From: JAUUZT01 sp964654015
GTDB taxonomy: Bacteria; Chloroflexota; Dehalococcoidia; GIF9; AB-539-J10
Direction of reading: 5' to 3'
DNA length: 47,388 nt
Assembly (NCBI GenBank): GCA_964654015.1
Contig: CAZZHQ010000010.1
Location: forward strand, 1 to 47,388
Shown here: one piece after another, positions 1-8,793 of the stretch
Layout of the letters: each line of letters starts with the position of its first letter
Numbering within the stretch: position 1 is the stretch's first letter
Notes under the pieces: generated by a model
The model's input: only the letters and a program-made list of their open reading frames with translations
Databases searched by the model: none
Told to the model about the DNA's origin: nothing
Translations under genes and position numbers: made by a program

Positions 1-576
1 GCCTTCTGGCTGCTGCTTATCAGTGGAATTTCTCTACCTCTACTAACCACCAGCCTGTTCTTCCACCACGTGTCGCTAATGGGTAGCATGGGCGTCAGCC
101 CTGCAATCGCCGCCTCTGTATACATCGCAATCGGGCCAACGAATATGCTGGGGACATTCACAGCCGGCTTCATGGCAGACAAGATGCCCAACAGGTACCT
201 GCTGGCAGCAAGTCAACTAATGCTGGCAGGTACAATACTGTGGATTTTCACCATCAGTTCAACTTGGCAGGCACTGGTCTATGGAGCCATGATGGGACTC
301 ACCATCGGCTTTTCCAGTAACATCAACACGGTTATCTGGGCAAACTACTTCGGGCGGCGCAGACTGGGCAGTATCCGAGGGGTAGCCTCCATGTGTATGG
401 TAACTACAGCCGCACTGGGACCTCTACCATTCGGTTACCTTTTCGATACCACTGGCAGCTACTCGCTAGCCATCCTCATTTCACTGTCGCTGCCAATTAT
501 TTGTTCAATCACCGCCTTTCTGGCAAAACCACCACGGGTTGATATGCTGGCTGAAGACGACTACAGCAAGATGTAA
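1..576 (+). CDS. MFS transporter, C-terminal part (gene runs off the left edge)
   Basis: The reading frame is open from the first base, so the gene starts outside the window; an internal GTG at 70 is not the real start. About 191 residues are visible, containing several hydrophobic helices typical of the second half of a 12-helix major facilitator permease, including a cytoplasmic basic loop (YFGRRRLGSIRG) that matches the loop after helix 10 in the oxalate/formate-antiporter-like branch. Two more MFS permeases of the same branch lie on the minus strand at 6.9-8.2 and 28.8-30.1 kb. The enolase-superfamily gene follows 88 bp downstream, so this permease may import that enzyme's substrate, which is inference from position only. 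The substrate cannot be read from sequence. Confidence 0.85.
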   Translation, partial: AFWLLLISGISLPLLTTSLFFHHVSLMGSMGVSPAIAASVYIAIGPTNMLGTFTAGFMADKMPNRYLLAASQLMLAGTILWIFTISSTWQALVYGAMMGLTIGFSSNINTVIWANYFGRRRLGSIRGVASMCMVTTAALGPLPFGYLFDTTGSYSLAILISLSLPIICSITAFLAKPPRVDMLAEDDYSKM

Positions 577-664
577 ACTTATGGGACAGGGTGCAAAATT
601 GGTCAATCATGACCATGGAAAAGGCTGAGTTGCGGCTGCCAGGGATAAACAAAAGGAGGCACAA

Positions 665-1768
665 ATGAAGATAACCGACATTCTCACATACGCAGTAAAA
701 GGCCGTCACTGGCCCAGGTTCCCCATGGTTTTTGTTGAGGTTGAAATTGATGAGGGAATCACCGGCCTTGGGGAATCGCTCCTGTATCAATCAAACGGCA
801 TAATCGAGGCCATCCACGCCATGAAGGGATTGCTAATCGGGCAAGACCCGCGCGATATCGAGCGATTATGGGAAAAGATGTTCCGGCTGGGAAATCCGGG
901 TCCCGCCATCAGCGGCGTAGAAATAGCCCTATGGGACATCCTTGGCAAGAGCCTTGGTGTTCCTGTCTACCGGCTGCTCGGGGGACGCTGCCGCGAAAAG
1001 ATAAGGGTGTATTGTGACGGATTCTTCCGCGGGGCTGATTACAATCCAGTGGAGTACATGGAAAAGGCACTGGAAGCCGTGGACATGGGCTTCACAGCGC
1101 TGAAGATGGATGTGGACGAGCCGCTTGAATCTGTAAACAAGGAACTGGGAAGGGCAATTACACTCCAAGAGCTTCGACAGACGGTGAAAATGGTCGAGGC
1201 AGTAAGAGAGACAGTCGGCCCCGAGATAGACCTGGCAATTGATGCTCACGGCGCTTTTGACATCACCACAGCACTGGCACTGGGAAAGAAGCTTGCTCCC
1301 TGCGACCTGCTCTGGTTCGAGGACCCCGTGCCACAGAGTAACCTCTCTGTGATGGCAAAGGTGGCTCAATCCATTGATATTCCCGTATGCACCGGAGAGA
1401 TGCTGCGCTCCAGGTTTGAGTTTCGTGAACTGTTCGAGCGACAGGCCGCCGAAATAATTATGCCTGACGTCGCCCGCACCGGCGGCATGCTGGAGATGAA
1501 AAAAATAGCCGCTATGGCTGATACCTATTTCATGCTGACAGCACCGCATAACATGGTAGGCCCTGTATGCACCATGGCATCCGTCCATCTCTGCGCCTGT
1601 ATTCCTAACTTCCTTGTCATGGAGTATCAACTGGGTGATGTGCCGTGGATTGATGACCTGATCAGCAGCCCTATTCCAATAAACAGGGGTTACCTTGAAA
1701 TACCTGAGAGACCGGGACTCGGTATTGAATTGAACAAGAAAGAGGTGGCGAAGTACCTGGTCTCATAG
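665..1768 (+). CDS. Mandelate racemase/muconate lactonizing enzyme family protein (enolase superfamily)
   Basis: A 367-residue protein with the full enolase-superfamily layout: an N-terminal capping domain (about 1-125) and a TIM-barrel. Catalytic residues are visible: Lys147 in a KxD motif, metal ligands Asp193 (DAHG), Glu219 (FEDP) and Glu245 (TGE), and His295 in APHN on a late barrel strand. The family abstracts a proton alpha to a carboxylate, for racemisation, cycloisomerisation or sugar-acid dehydration. The KxD plus His pattern fits the mandelate racemase/sugar-acid dehydratase side. A strong ribosome site (AAAGGAGG) sits 7 bases before the ATG. The partial MFS gene upstream and two aldo/keto reductases downstream on the other strand suggest a sugar-acid or related catabolic setting. 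The exact substrate is unknown. Confidence 0.88.
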   Translation: MKITDILTYAVKGRHWPRFPMVFVEVEIDEGITGLGESLLYQSNGIIEAIHAMKGLLIGQDPRDIERLWEKMFRLGNPGPAISGVEIALWDILGKSLGVPVYRLLGGRCREKIRVYCDGFFRGADYNPVEYMEKALEAVDMGFTALKMDVDEPLESVNKELGRAITLQELRQTVKMVEAVRETVGPEIDLAIDAHGAFDITTALALGKKLAPCDLLWFEDPVPQSNLSVMAKVAQSIDIPVCTGEMLRSRFEFRELFERQAAEIIMPDVARTGGMLEMKKIAAMADTYFMLTAPHNMVGPVCTMASVHLCACIPNFLVMEYQLGDVPWIDDLISSPIPINRGYLEIPERPGLGIELNKKEVAKYLVS

Positions 1769-1797
1769 TAACAGGGAATCATCACCTAAGCAACACA

Positions 1798-2622
1798 TCA
1801 AAAACTATAATTATCAGGGTCAGGTCCAATACGCTGATTCCTGTTCAGTCCATCGATAATATCCATATCACCCTGTTCAAGGTTGAAATCGAAGATGGAG
1901 ATGTTCTCTTTTATCCTCTCAGGTTTTGATGACTTGGGGATAGTTATTATGTCATGCTGTATCTGCCATCTCAGGGTAACCTGGGCAGACGTTTTACCGT
2001 ATTTCTGCCCCAGTCGAACCAGTGTCTGGTCCTCGAGCACTGCTCCCCTACCCAGTGGACTCCATGCCTCAATTTTAATATCGTGCTGGGTACAGAAATC
2101 CCGAAGTTCTTTTTGTACCAGGTATGGATGCTGTTCAATCTGATTTACTACCGGTATAATTTTCGCTGACTTGAAGAGAGTTTCGAGGTGATGAACCTGG
2201 AAATTGCTTACGCCAATAGAGCGAATAAGTCCATCGTGATGCAGTCTCTCTAATGCTTTCCAGGTATCAATATATTTGCCATTCACCGGCCAGTGAATAA
2301 GGTAGAGGTCGAGGTAGTCCACGCCAAGCATGTCCATGCTTTTCTGAAAAGCTCCAAGCGTTGAATCGTATCCCTGGTCGTTATTCCAAACCTTGGTGGT
2401 CAGGAATATCTCTTCCCTTGGGATTTGGCTTTCCTCTATTGCCTGTCCAACGCCTTTTTCGTTGCCATAGACTGTTGCCGTATCAATGCTGCGATACCCC
2501 TCACTAAAGGCAACTTTCATGGCTCCCCTGACCTCTTTACCATCCTGCATCGCAAAGACACCCAGTCCAAGCTGCGGCATTGATTTTCCATCCTGGAGCG
2601 TTACTCGAGGTATGCTATTCAT
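1798..2622 (-). CDS. Aldo/keto reductase (first of a tandem pair)
   Basis: A 274-residue NADPH-dependent carbonyl reductase of the 2,5-diketo-D-gluconate reductase/AKR5-like group, which reduces aldehydes and ketones to alcohols in the cytoplasm. The catalytic tetrad is visible as Asp47 and Tyr52 (SIDTATVYGNE), Lys77 (LTTKVWN) and His110 (LIHWP). The C-terminal nucleotide-binding loop (IPKSSKPERIKEN) is typical of NADP(H)-using members. The start ATG follows a strong GAGGAGG site. It is a close paralog of the neighbouring gene at 2685-3506, same strand and nearly the same length, clearly a tandem duplication that has since diverged. It is convergent with the enolase-superfamily gene, whose stop lies 29 bp away. 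The physiological substrate is not evident. Confidence 0.93.
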   Translation of the reverse strand: MNSIPRVTLQDGKSMPQLGLGVFAMQDGKEVRGAMKVAFSEGYRSIDTATVYGNEKGVGQAIEESQIPREEIFLTTKVWNNDQGYDSTLGAFQKSMDMLGVDYLDLYLIHWPVNGKYIDTWKALERLHHDGLIRSIGVSNFQVHHLETLFKSAKIIPVVNQIEQHPYLVQKELRDFCTQHDIKIEAWSPLGRGAVLEDQTLVRLGQKYGKTSAQVTLRWQIQHDIITIPKSSKPERIKENISIFDFNLEQGDMDIIDGLNRNQRIGPDPDNYSF

Positions 2623-2684
2623 CTTTACCTCCTCTCATACAGCCTCATACTGCAACCATGAAACGCTACTGACAAAATGACGTA

Positions 2685-3506
2685 TTAGAAGAATACATCC
2701 GGATCGGGGCCCGTCCTCTGGTTCCTGTTGAGGTTATCGATTGATTTCATATCCTCTGCATCAATACTGAAATCAAAAAGCGACATATTCTCCCTTATCC
2801 GCGCGGGATTTGCCGATTTGGGAATAACTATTATGCCATTCTGAATATCCCACCTGAGTATGATTTGTGCAGCGGACCTCTGGTGTTTCTTTGCCAGCCC
2901 TTGCAGGGTCTGGTCCTGTAAGAGAGCTCCCTGTCCAAGAGGACTCCATGCCTCTACTCTAATATCATGCGAAGTACAGTAGCTTCTCAGTTCCTCCTGC
3001 GTCAGGTAAGGATGAAGCTCTATCTGGTTTACCACCGGAACAACAGTAGACGAGCCGAGCAGGTCATCCAGGTGGTGTATTTGAAAGTTGCTTACGCCGA
3101 CAGCACGAATAAGGCCATCACCATGCAGCTTCTCCATGGCTCTCCAGGTATTCTTGTAGTTATCTTTTCCAGGCCAGTGTATCAGGTATAAATCGACATA
3201 TTCGCTATCCAGTCGCTCCAGGCTCTGCTGGAACGCCTGCAGAGTAGATTCATATCCCTGGTCGCGATTCCAGAGTTTGGTTGTCAGAAATATCTCTTCC
3301 CTGGGGATGCCACTATCTTTGATTGCCTGGCCAACGCCCGTCTCATTTCCATATGCTTTTGCGGTATCGATACTGCGGTATCCTTCTCGTAGTGCACACG
3401 TGACAGCCTTACGAACATCATCGCCATCACTCATCTTCAGTACACCAAATCCAAGCTGTGGCATCACCACTCCGTTGTTCAGTTTCACCTGTGGAATATC
3501 GCTCAT
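2685..3506 (-). CDS. Aldo/keto reductase (second of a tandem pair)
   Basis: A 273-residue aldo/keto reductase paralogous to the downstream gene. The tetrad is Asp47, Tyr52 (DTAKAYGNE), Lys77 (LTTKLWN) and His110 (LIHWP), and the NADP(H) loop IPKSANPARIREN is conserved. The two proteins differ most in the middle region that lines the substrate pocket and share a nearly identical C-terminal segment rich in NLNRNQRTGPDPD. The ATG is preceded by GAGGTG. Only 62 bp separate it from the downstream paralog, so both are probably one transcription unit reading leftward from the 3.5 kb region. Keeping two copies suggests different substrates or dosage; neither can be decided here. Confidence 0.93.
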   Translation of the reverse strand: MSDIPQVKLNNGVVMPQLGFGVLKMSDGDDVRKAVTCALREGYRSIDTAKAYGNETGVGQAIKDSGIPREEIFLTTKLWNRDQGYESTLQAFQQSLERLDSEYVDLYLIHWPGKDNYKNTWRAMEKLHGDGLIRAVGVSNFQIHHLDDLLGSSTVVPVVNQIELHPYLTQEELRSYCTSHDIRVEAWSPLGQGALLQDQTLQGLAKKHQRSAAQIILRWDIQNGIIVIPKSANPARIRENMSLFDFSIDAEDMKSIDNLNRNQRTGPDPDVFF

Positions 3507-3627
3507 TTCATTTCACCTCTGTTATTAAGCAGTTCAAGCAAATATACAAGCTTTCTAAATAGCACCACTACACATTACCCACCAGGTATGCGTTATGTCA
3601 ACTTTAAATCAGCTCTCTGCTGTAATC

Positions 3628-4152
3628 TCAGGCTAACCCTTCGTTGGCGAACACCGACAGTATCTTCCCGTAGAATACCCTGTTGTAGTTTCCCTGCGGG
3701 AAACAGCGTGTCGCCACGTCCTCGGGGATTCTCTCGGCTTCAAAATCGTTGGTATAGATGACCTGACACTCGTAGTGCAGGATACACTCATCTATCATCG
3801 GAGTTCTGACATTCCTGCCAGCTATGGCAGTTAAGCCAGTTTTAGCAAATTTATCCACATCTCTGCCGGAGTTCTTCCCGCAGAACAGCACGGCCTCACT
3901 CATCCCTTCGGCAGGCACATTCACGGTGAATTGCCTTGTCTGTTCAATAAAATCGTAGGTTAACCGCGACGGGCGAACCATTGCCAGGAACATTGGCAAA
4001 GACCAGACAATGCCAATTGTGCCCCATCCGATGGTCATTACGTTAATGCTTTCATCTTTCCTCGTCGAGGTCAGCAATAATCCATCTTTCTTGAGGGCAT
4101 TAAGTGTGTGCTGCAGATAATCAATATGGTTTACTTCTATCTTCTTTGTCAT
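3628..4152 (-). CDS. Flavin reductase-like domain protein (flavoredoxin type)
   Basis: A 174-residue single-domain protein of the flavin reductase-like FMN-binding fold. The N-terminal third carries the usual pattern, with GLLLTS followed by NVMTIGWGTIGIVWSLPM (FMN-binding strand and loop) and VRPSRLTYDFIEQTRQFTVNVP. Family members bind FMN and transfer electrons, or act as the reductase half of two-component systems. The ATG follows a GGGAGGATGA ribosome site. It lies upstream of the aldo/keto reductase pair on the same strand with a 120 bp gap, so co-transcription is possible but not shown. No partner monooxygenase is visible, and in an anaerobe a flavoredoxin-like electron carrier is more likely than an oxygenase partner. 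Confidence 0.85.
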   Translation of the reverse strand: MTKKIEVNHIDYLQHTLNALKKDGLLLTSTRKDESINVMTIGWGTIGIVWSLPMFLAMVRPSRLTYDFIEQTRQFTVNVPAEGMSEAVLFCGKNSGRDVDKFAKTGLTAIAGRNVRTPMIDECILHYECQVIYTNDFEAERIPEDVATRCFPQGNYNRVFYGKILSVFANEGLA

Positions 4153-4460
4153 TCATCCTCCCTTTTTTTGACGTCAGTTCATTCGATTCAGGCGTTTAAT
4201 AATATGGGATTCAAGCTCACTATAATTCTAATAATCGACATGAGAAGGGCGGTGTTTCAATCTGCCTGATTTAACGTATCTTTTAGCCTGTCCGAAGCCA
4301 CATCTTCGTGGATGATTATTATATAGTAATCAGTAATCCATAGTCTATTAGCAATCTGTGCAACCCGGTAAACTTTGACAAATGTCCACTTAGAGTATTA
4401 TTATCATAGGCTAACCCAAAGTTTCAATCGTAAACAAATATAATACAATGGAGGTAGATA
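4153..4460. other. Divergent intergenic region, 308 bp, no gene
   Basis: AT-rich spacer between the leftward flavin reductase-like gene and the rightward redox/permease operon. It holds a promoter candidate for the rightward operon (listed separately) and a small hairpin, CCAC-ATCTTC-GTGG, near 4290-4303 of unknown role. No open frame with coding character was seen. Confidence 0.6.
4375..4404 (+). promoter_or_regulatory. Sigma70-type promoter for the redox protein/permease operon
   Basis: A perfect -35 box TTGACA (4375-4380) is followed 18 bases later by TATTAT (4399-4404). The next gene starts at 4461 behind a GGAGG site, leaving a leader of about 50 bases. Confidence 0.55.
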
Positions 4461-5006
4461 ATGACAAACCAGGAGCATAGTCCCAGCAACGCAGCAATCA
4501 TAGATAAAGCAGGCAAGAGAGCCCGAGAACTGCTGGAGACATATCATGGTTGTGCACAGTGCACACTTGTTGCGTTACAGGAAGTCTGTGGCATGGAAGA
4601 TGAGATGCTTTCCAAGGCTTCCGTTTTATTGTCAGGTGGTGTCGGTGGAATCCAGTCAGTATGCGGAGTACTCACTGGAGCCTGCCTTGCACTGGGAACA
4701 AAATATGGTAGAGACACCTCTTATCTCAAAGGCACCGAGGAAGACGCGGTGGCAAAGGAGAACGAAGGGATGGAAATAGCTGGAAAGCTATGCAAGTGGT
4801 TTGAGCGAGAATTTGGAGCTACTAGCTGTGCCGATATTCGAAAAACCCATATGGGAACAGACCTAAACAATAAAATCCCATGGCAGAAACAAATTGCTGA
4901 TGAGCTAAACATGCGTGGCCGCTGCCTCGACATAAGTGAGAAGACTGCCCGTAGGGTGGTTGCTATACTCGATAATCCAGAGCTTGGCATCCTGGAAGAG
5001 GTGTAA
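4461..5006 (+). CDS. C_GCAxxG_C_C family redox-type protein
   Basis: A 181-residue soluble protein with the signature cysteine pattern of the C_GCAxxG_C_C family: Cys31 and Cys34 in HGCAQC, Cys43 (EVCG), and Cys68 and Cys75 in the glycine-rich segment GGVGGIQSVCGVLTGAC, followed by SCADIR and a late RGRCLD. The family is thought to bind a metal or Fe-S cofactor or act in thiol redox chemistry; the reaction is not established. The ATG is preceded by GGAGG. It is the first gene of a rightward group with two half-permeases (5158-6191), a context often seen for this family, suggesting that it delivers or reduces whatever the permease moves. Confidence is high for the family and low for the function. 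Confidence 0.85.
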   Translation: MTNQEHSPSNAAIIDKAGKRARELLETYHGCAQCTLVALQEVCGMEDEMLSKASVLLSGGVGGIQSVCGVLTGACLALGTKYGRDTSYLKGTEEDAVAKENEGMEIAGKLCKWFEREFGATSCADIRKTHMGTDLNNKIPWQKQIADELNMRGRCLDISEKTARRVVAILDNPELGILEEV

Positions 5007-5157
5007 AGAACAGAAACAACGGCAGAAACCGAGCTTGTACTTATTAATTTCTGGCACTGCCCTTTCACCCAGGGCTCTGGCTGACTTAAAAGGCATGCTG
5101 ATGGTATTATCACTTAAGAAGAAACTATGATTTATAAAACAGTAGGAGTCTATCACA

Positions 5158-5649
5158 GTGAATGAAGGCTATATTCTATGGTTCGCGACTGGCATCGCTC
5201 TTATAATATCCTTTGCTGTCAGCCGAGGGAAGACCTTTCAGGCACTTAAGATTGCTCTTAAACGGCTATTAAATATTTTGCCGCCCTTCCTGGTGATGAT
5301 GTTGCTTGTATCTGCGGTTCTCTACTTTGTTACAGATGAAATGATTGCTCACTACCTGGGCAATGAAAACAAGTATTTCGCCGTACTTTTTGCCTCAATA
5401 ATAGGCTCGATTACCGTTATACCTGGTTTTATCGCTTTCCCTCTAGCCGGACTTTTGCTCAGCAGGGGAGTGATGTACATGGTTCTAGCCGCCTTTACCA
5501 CTACTCTCATGATGGTGGGAGTAGTGACCTATCCCATAGAGAAAGCATATATGGGTACCAGGGCAACAATCATGCGTAATAGTCTGAGCTTTCTCATCGC
5601 ACTCATTATTTCAGTTGCAGTTGGCATACTGTATGGAGAATTACCATGA
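5158..5649 (+). CDS. Permease half-protein, N-terminal half of a PF03773-like permease
   Basis: A 163-residue membrane protein starting with GTG. About four to five hydrophobic helices are visible, with the polar turn GNENKYFAVLFASIIGSITVIPGF and a proline/glycine-rich helix typical of the predicted permease family that includes ArsP-type organoarsenical exporters (PF03773). Full-length family members are about 300-350 residues with two internally similar halves. Here each half is its own gene: this stop codon overlaps the ATG of the next gene in an ATGA, so the two are translationally coupled and probably form one heterodimeric permease. The start is preceded by a weak AGGAG at 5143. The substrate is unknown; metal, metalloid or a sulfur compound are all possible. 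Confidence 0.72.
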   Translation: MNEGYILWFATGIALIISFAVSRGKTFQALKIALKRLLNILPPFLVMMLLVSAVLYFVTDEMIAHYLGNENKYFAVLFASIIGSITVIPGFIAFPLAGLLLSRGVMYMVLAAFTTTLMMVGVVTYPIEKAYMGTRATIMRNSLSFLIALIISVAVGILYGELP

Positions 5650-6191
5650 AGCTAAGCAAACGTAATGCCATCATACTTGTTGCTTATGCCATCTTCCTGA
5701 TAGTGTCCTTCTTAATAGGGTTCAAACCAGGACAGCAAATCGGGATGAATTTCAGCAGTTTTGCATTAACTATGGTCCTCATCGTACCATTCGCCTTTAT
5801 TCTCATCGGCCTGTTTGAGGTCTGGGTGAAGAGAGAGACGGTAGAAAAACACCTCGGTGTAGAATCTGGTATCCGGGGTTACCTGTGGGCTATCCTGCTT
5901 TCCAGTACGACGGTAGGCGGGATTTATGTTGCTTTCCCTGTTTCCTACAGCCTCTATAGAAAAGGGGCACGCCTGTCGGTAATCTTCACCTATCTCAGTT
6001 CAGCGGCCATCACTCGAATTCCCATGGCTGTCTTCGAGGCCTCCTTACTTGGTGTAAAGTTTACTATAATCAGGTTCCTGGTCTCGTTACCGCTGGTAAT
6101 ACTGAGTTCTATATTGCTGGAGAAATACCTGACCAAACATGGCTTTAAGATGAGACATCCTGACAAACAGGTAATATCAACCGCGAAATAA
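5646..6191 (+). CDS. Permease half-protein, C-terminal half of a PF03773-like permease
   Basis: A 181-residue membrane protein whose ATG overlaps the upstream half-permease stop by four bases. It starts with one helix (AIILVAYAIFLIVSFLIGF), then has a segment similar in layout to the first half: a conserved amphipathic region (VEKHLGVESGIRGYLWAILLSST), the GGIYVAFPVSYSLYRKG turn and two more helices. The repeated arrangement (HYLGNENKYFAV... in the first protein and KHLGVESGIRGY... in this one) supports the view that both are halves of one ancestral permease. Partner and operon are as in the preceding entry. The C-terminal tail after about residue 160 is polar and likely cytoplasmic. Confidence 0.72.
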   Translation: MKLSKRNAIILVAYAIFLIVSFLIGFKPGQQIGMNFSSFALTMVLIVPFAFILIGLFEVWVKRETVEKHLGVESGIRGYLWAILLSSTTVGGIYVAFPVSYSLYRKGARLSVIFTYLSSAAITRIPMAVFEASLLGVKFTIIRFLVSLPLVILSSILLEKYLTKHGFKMRHPDKQVISTAK

Positions 6192-6235
6192 ACCAGAGTG
6201 GTATAATATATAAGGTCTATGTGAGAGGAGATTTT

Positions 6236-6868
6236 ATGAATATAGAGAAAAAAGTAAAGTGGGTTTGTAATTCACGCAATAACATTGAACTGGAGAGACG
6301 GTATGACCAGTGGGCGAAGAAATATGACACTGACCTCGAAGAGGGTTTCGGCTGGCTGGGGCCACAGCGGGCTGTCGAGTTTTTTACTCGCTATGTGCCC
6401 GTAGAGGCCAGGATACTTGATGCCGGAGCAGGTACCGGACTGGTAGGCAAATTGTTAGCTGAACAGAACTATAAGTACATAGTGGCTATGGATCTGTCTT
6501 CAGGTATGCTGAAGGAAGCACGAAAGAAAAAAGCATATCGAGCATTCTACCGTATGGTGATGGGAGAGCCCCTGGACTTCCCGACCAATTCCTTTGATGC
6601 CGTAATCAGCATCGGTGTACTCACTGTAGGACATGCGCCGGCAAGTTCACTTGATGAATTGCTTCGCATAACAAAGCCCGGTGGACACATCGTTTTTAGC
6701 CTCCGTCCTGACGTATACAGGGACAACGGTTTCAAGCAAAAGCAGGATGGTTTGGAATCGGAGGGAAAGTGGAAACTCATAGAGGTGAGTGAGGAATTAC
6801 AGCCTCTTCCTAACGGTCAGCCTAAGGTAAATCACCAGGTCTGGGTATACCAGGTAGCTTCTACATAA
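6236..6868 (+). CDS. Class I SAM-dependent methyltransferase
   Basis: A 210-residue cytoplasmic methyltransferase of the Rossmann class. Motif I is visible as ILDAGAGTGLVG around residues 60-72, an acidic motif II region as VAMDLSSGMLKEAR, and the post-I region as FDAVISIGVLTVGHAP, followed by ITKPGGHIVFSLRPD. A GTG at 6221 would add five residues, but GAGAGGAG at 6223-6230 lies 5 bases before the ATG at 6236, so the ATG is preferred. The N-terminal part (ELERRYDQWAKKYDTDL) is typical of Williams-Beuren-like and related small-molecule methyltransferases. It follows the half-permeases by 44 bp and may be in the same operon. The substrate is unknown. Confidence 0.85.
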   Translation: MNIEKKVKWVCNSRNNIELERRYDQWAKKYDTDLEEGFGWLGPQRAVEFFTRYVPVEARILDAGAGTGLVGKLLAEQNYKYIVAMDLSSGMLKEARKKKAYRAFYRMVMGEPLDFPTNSFDAVISIGVLTVGHAPASSLDELLRITKPGGHIVFSLRPDVYRDNGFKQKQDGLESEGKWKLIEVSEELQPLPNGQPKVNHQVWVYQVAST

Positions 6869-6920
6869 AGCAGAGAATGATTTGCCACCGGTTAAACGTG
6901 TTTCAGATACGCCGTGCTAT

Positions 6921-8195
6921 TCAACCTGTGAGCTCATCGTCGTAATATAATGGTTTTTCGTCAATGGCAGTAGTAGCCACGAGTGCCACAAGGGCAACTG
7001 CCGCGAAGAGCAGCCATACATTGTTATAGCTGCCCTGGATATCAAACAGTCTGCCAGCAATAAAGGGACCAGCTACAGTACCAAACATCCCTATGCCAAT
7101 AAGGCTGCCAAAGATAGTGCCATACTGCTTTGTGCCAAATATCTCACGGGTAAAAGCAGGGCGAATCGAATTAAAACCACCATACCCCGTGCCAAACAGT
7201 AGCAGGAAGCCAATAACGCCGGGAATAGCATAAGTGCCAGCCATCTGGAACGACAGCAATCCCAACGAAATCATGGCAAACATAATGATCATCATCTTTT
7301 TCCTGCTTACCCTGTCACCCAGTGTCCCGAATACCATCCTACCTATGATACTTGCCAGCGGTATCCCCGCTGCCCCCAGGCTGGCAATCGTCGTATCCAG
7401 GCCAACGTCAATAAGATACGGCATGACATGGGTAACTGCTGTTCCAACCATCGTATGCTGACAGACGAACATAACCGCTAAGAGCCAGAAGGTGCGCGTT
7501 TTAATAGCCTCTTTTATTGTAATCCCGTATTCCTTCACCTCGGTGACAATCTTCCCCGCCGATGCTTCAACTATCTGGTCTCCGTCCGGAAGATAGCCAT
7601 ACTGTTGAGGTTTATGTCTCAGCACCAGTGCAAGGGGCAGTACAATAATAAGGACTCCAAAAGCGAGACTCTGCACCGTCATGCGCCACCCATAAGCGTC
7701 TACCAGCCTTGCCATCATGAAAACCACCAGTCCGCCTGCTCCAAATCCACAACTGACAATACTCATTGCCAGGCCAATTTTTCTTCGAAACCAGGTCGAG
7801 ATAGCGGTCATCAACACAGTGACCGTGCAGGTACTCATAGCAGTTGAGATGAGTGCGAAGGAAACATAGAAGCTGACAAGGGAAGTGGTACGGCTCAGCA
7901 TAAACAGGCCTAAGGCGGTCAGGCAACCCCCGATAAAGACTATACGTCTTGGTCCCCAACGGTCGATTAGCATACCAACAACCGGCGCCAGCAGTCCTGT
8001 TTCCACACCACGTAATGAGGCGGCAAGCGACACCTGGGTATAGCTCCATCCAAACTCTTCAACTATCGGTTTGAAGATGGTGGTAAAACCATAAAATACG
8101 ACTCCAACCACGTAGAAGCCGATGATGAAAGTAGCAGCAACTATATACCAGCCATAGAATGGGCGGAATTGTTTGAAGGAACTGGGCATCGCCAT
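6921..8195 (-). CDS. MFS transporter (oxalate/formate antiporter-like branch)
   Basis: A 424-residue, 12-helix major facilitator permease. The start motif FYGWYIVAATFIIGF is characteristic of the monocarboxylate/oxalate-formate antiporter-like group. The helix 2-3 loop (GMLIDRWGPRRIVFIGG) and the matching helix 8-9 loop (FGTLGDRVSRKKMMII) carry the MFS signature. The central loop (residues about 190-215) is charged and cytoplasmic. It is convergent with the methyltransferase gene and precedes no obvious partner. Substrates in this branch are usually small organic acids. A second ATG two codons downstream is an alternative start, and neither has a strong ribosome site. Confidence 0.9.
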   Translation of the reverse strand: MAMPSSFKQFRPFYGWYIVAATFIIGFYVVGVVFYGFTTIFKPIVEEFGWSYTQVSLAASLRGVETGLLAPVVGMLIDRWGPRRIVFIGGCLTALGLFMLSRTTSLVSFYVSFALISTAMSTCTVTVLMTAISTWFRRKIGLAMSIVSCGFGAGGLVVFMMARLVDAYGWRMTVQSLAFGVLIIVLPLALVLRHKPQQYGYLPDGDQIVEASAGKIVTEVKEYGITIKEAIKTRTFWLLAVMFVCQHTMVGTAVTHVMPYLIDVGLDTTIASLGAAGIPLASIIGRMVFGTLGDRVSRKKMMIIMFAMISLGLLSFQMAGTYAIPGVIGFLLLFGTGYGGFNSIRPAFTREIFGTKQYGTIFGSLIGIGMFGTVAGPFIAGRLFDIQGSYNNVWLLFAAVALVALVATTAIDEKPLYYDDELTG

Positions 8196-8257
8196 ATTCT
8201 AGCACGCATCTGCAATATGCCAATGCAGGCGGCAAATATATAAGTTTTCCTATGTGG

Positions 8258-8644
8258 TTAGTGTTCCTTTTTTCGTCTGTTGCTTTCAATCTGACGTATG
8301 GTTTTCTCGTCGGTACCAAAATGATGCGCTATCTCGTGTTGAACCACTTCAGCTATCTTTCGCTCTATCTCTTCATTGGAACGACACACGGCCTCAATGG
8401 GCTTCTGGAAGATATATATTCTGTCAGGCAGGACCATTCCATAACGCACACCACGCCTGGTCCGGGGCACACCCTGGTAAAGTCCCAGCAATTGCTCAAA
8501 ATGCCTGAGCCTTGCTTTATTGAGTTGGCTGTCGCTGGCCCTGTCTTCCACAGCAATATCAACATTTTCCAGCCTGTCACGGAACTCAGTCGGTAGTTTC
8601 TCTATTGCTCTGAATACAAGCTCATCAAAGCTCTCTCTATCCAT
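8258..8644 (-). CDS. Minimal metallopeptidase-fold protein (PF06262-like zincin)
   Basis: A 128-residue protein with the zinc-binding HExxH motif as HEIAHHFG (His103, Glu104, His107) and a downstream Asp112, the layout of the small bacterial 'metallopeptidase family' zincins of about 110-140 residues. The preceding strand DRIYIFQKPIE supplies the edge strand usually seen in these minimal domains. Protease activity has been little studied and the substrate is unknown. It lies upstream of the MFS gene on the same strand with a 62 bp gap. Many bacteria keep one copy as a housekeeping gene. Confidence 0.85.
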   Translation of the reverse strand: MDRESFDELVFRAIEKLPTEFRDRLENVDIAVEDRASDSQLNKARLRHFEQLLGLYQGVPRTRRGVRYGMVLPDRIYIFQKPIEAVCRSNEEIERKIAEVVQHEIAHHFGTDEKTIRQIESNRRKKEH

Positions 8645-8763
8645 ATCAGTCCTATTCGCACCTATTTTACTTATATTCTATCCTACTTAGTCCGGCGACG
8701 TAAAAAACAGTAAACTTTGTTTATCTAATTCCTTTACTACGAGTTGCAGCCTGAATCATAAAC

Positions 8764-8792
8764 TTGACAACTTTTCTGTTTTAGAATATTGT
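8764..8792 (+). promoter_or_regulatory. Sigma70-type promoter of the Rrf2/sulfur operon
   Basis: TTGACA at 8764-8769 and TATTGT at 8787-8792 with an ideal 17-base spacer. The likely transcription start falls in the palindrome at 8794-8812, so repression by the first gene of the operon would be natural. Confidence 0.7.
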
Positions 8793-8793
8793 G

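Noticed and set aside
929..1630. Long minus-strand open frame (233 codons) inside the enolase-superfamily gene
   Set aside because: Shadow of a gene with clear catalytic motifs on the plus strand; the minus translation has no recognisable domain.
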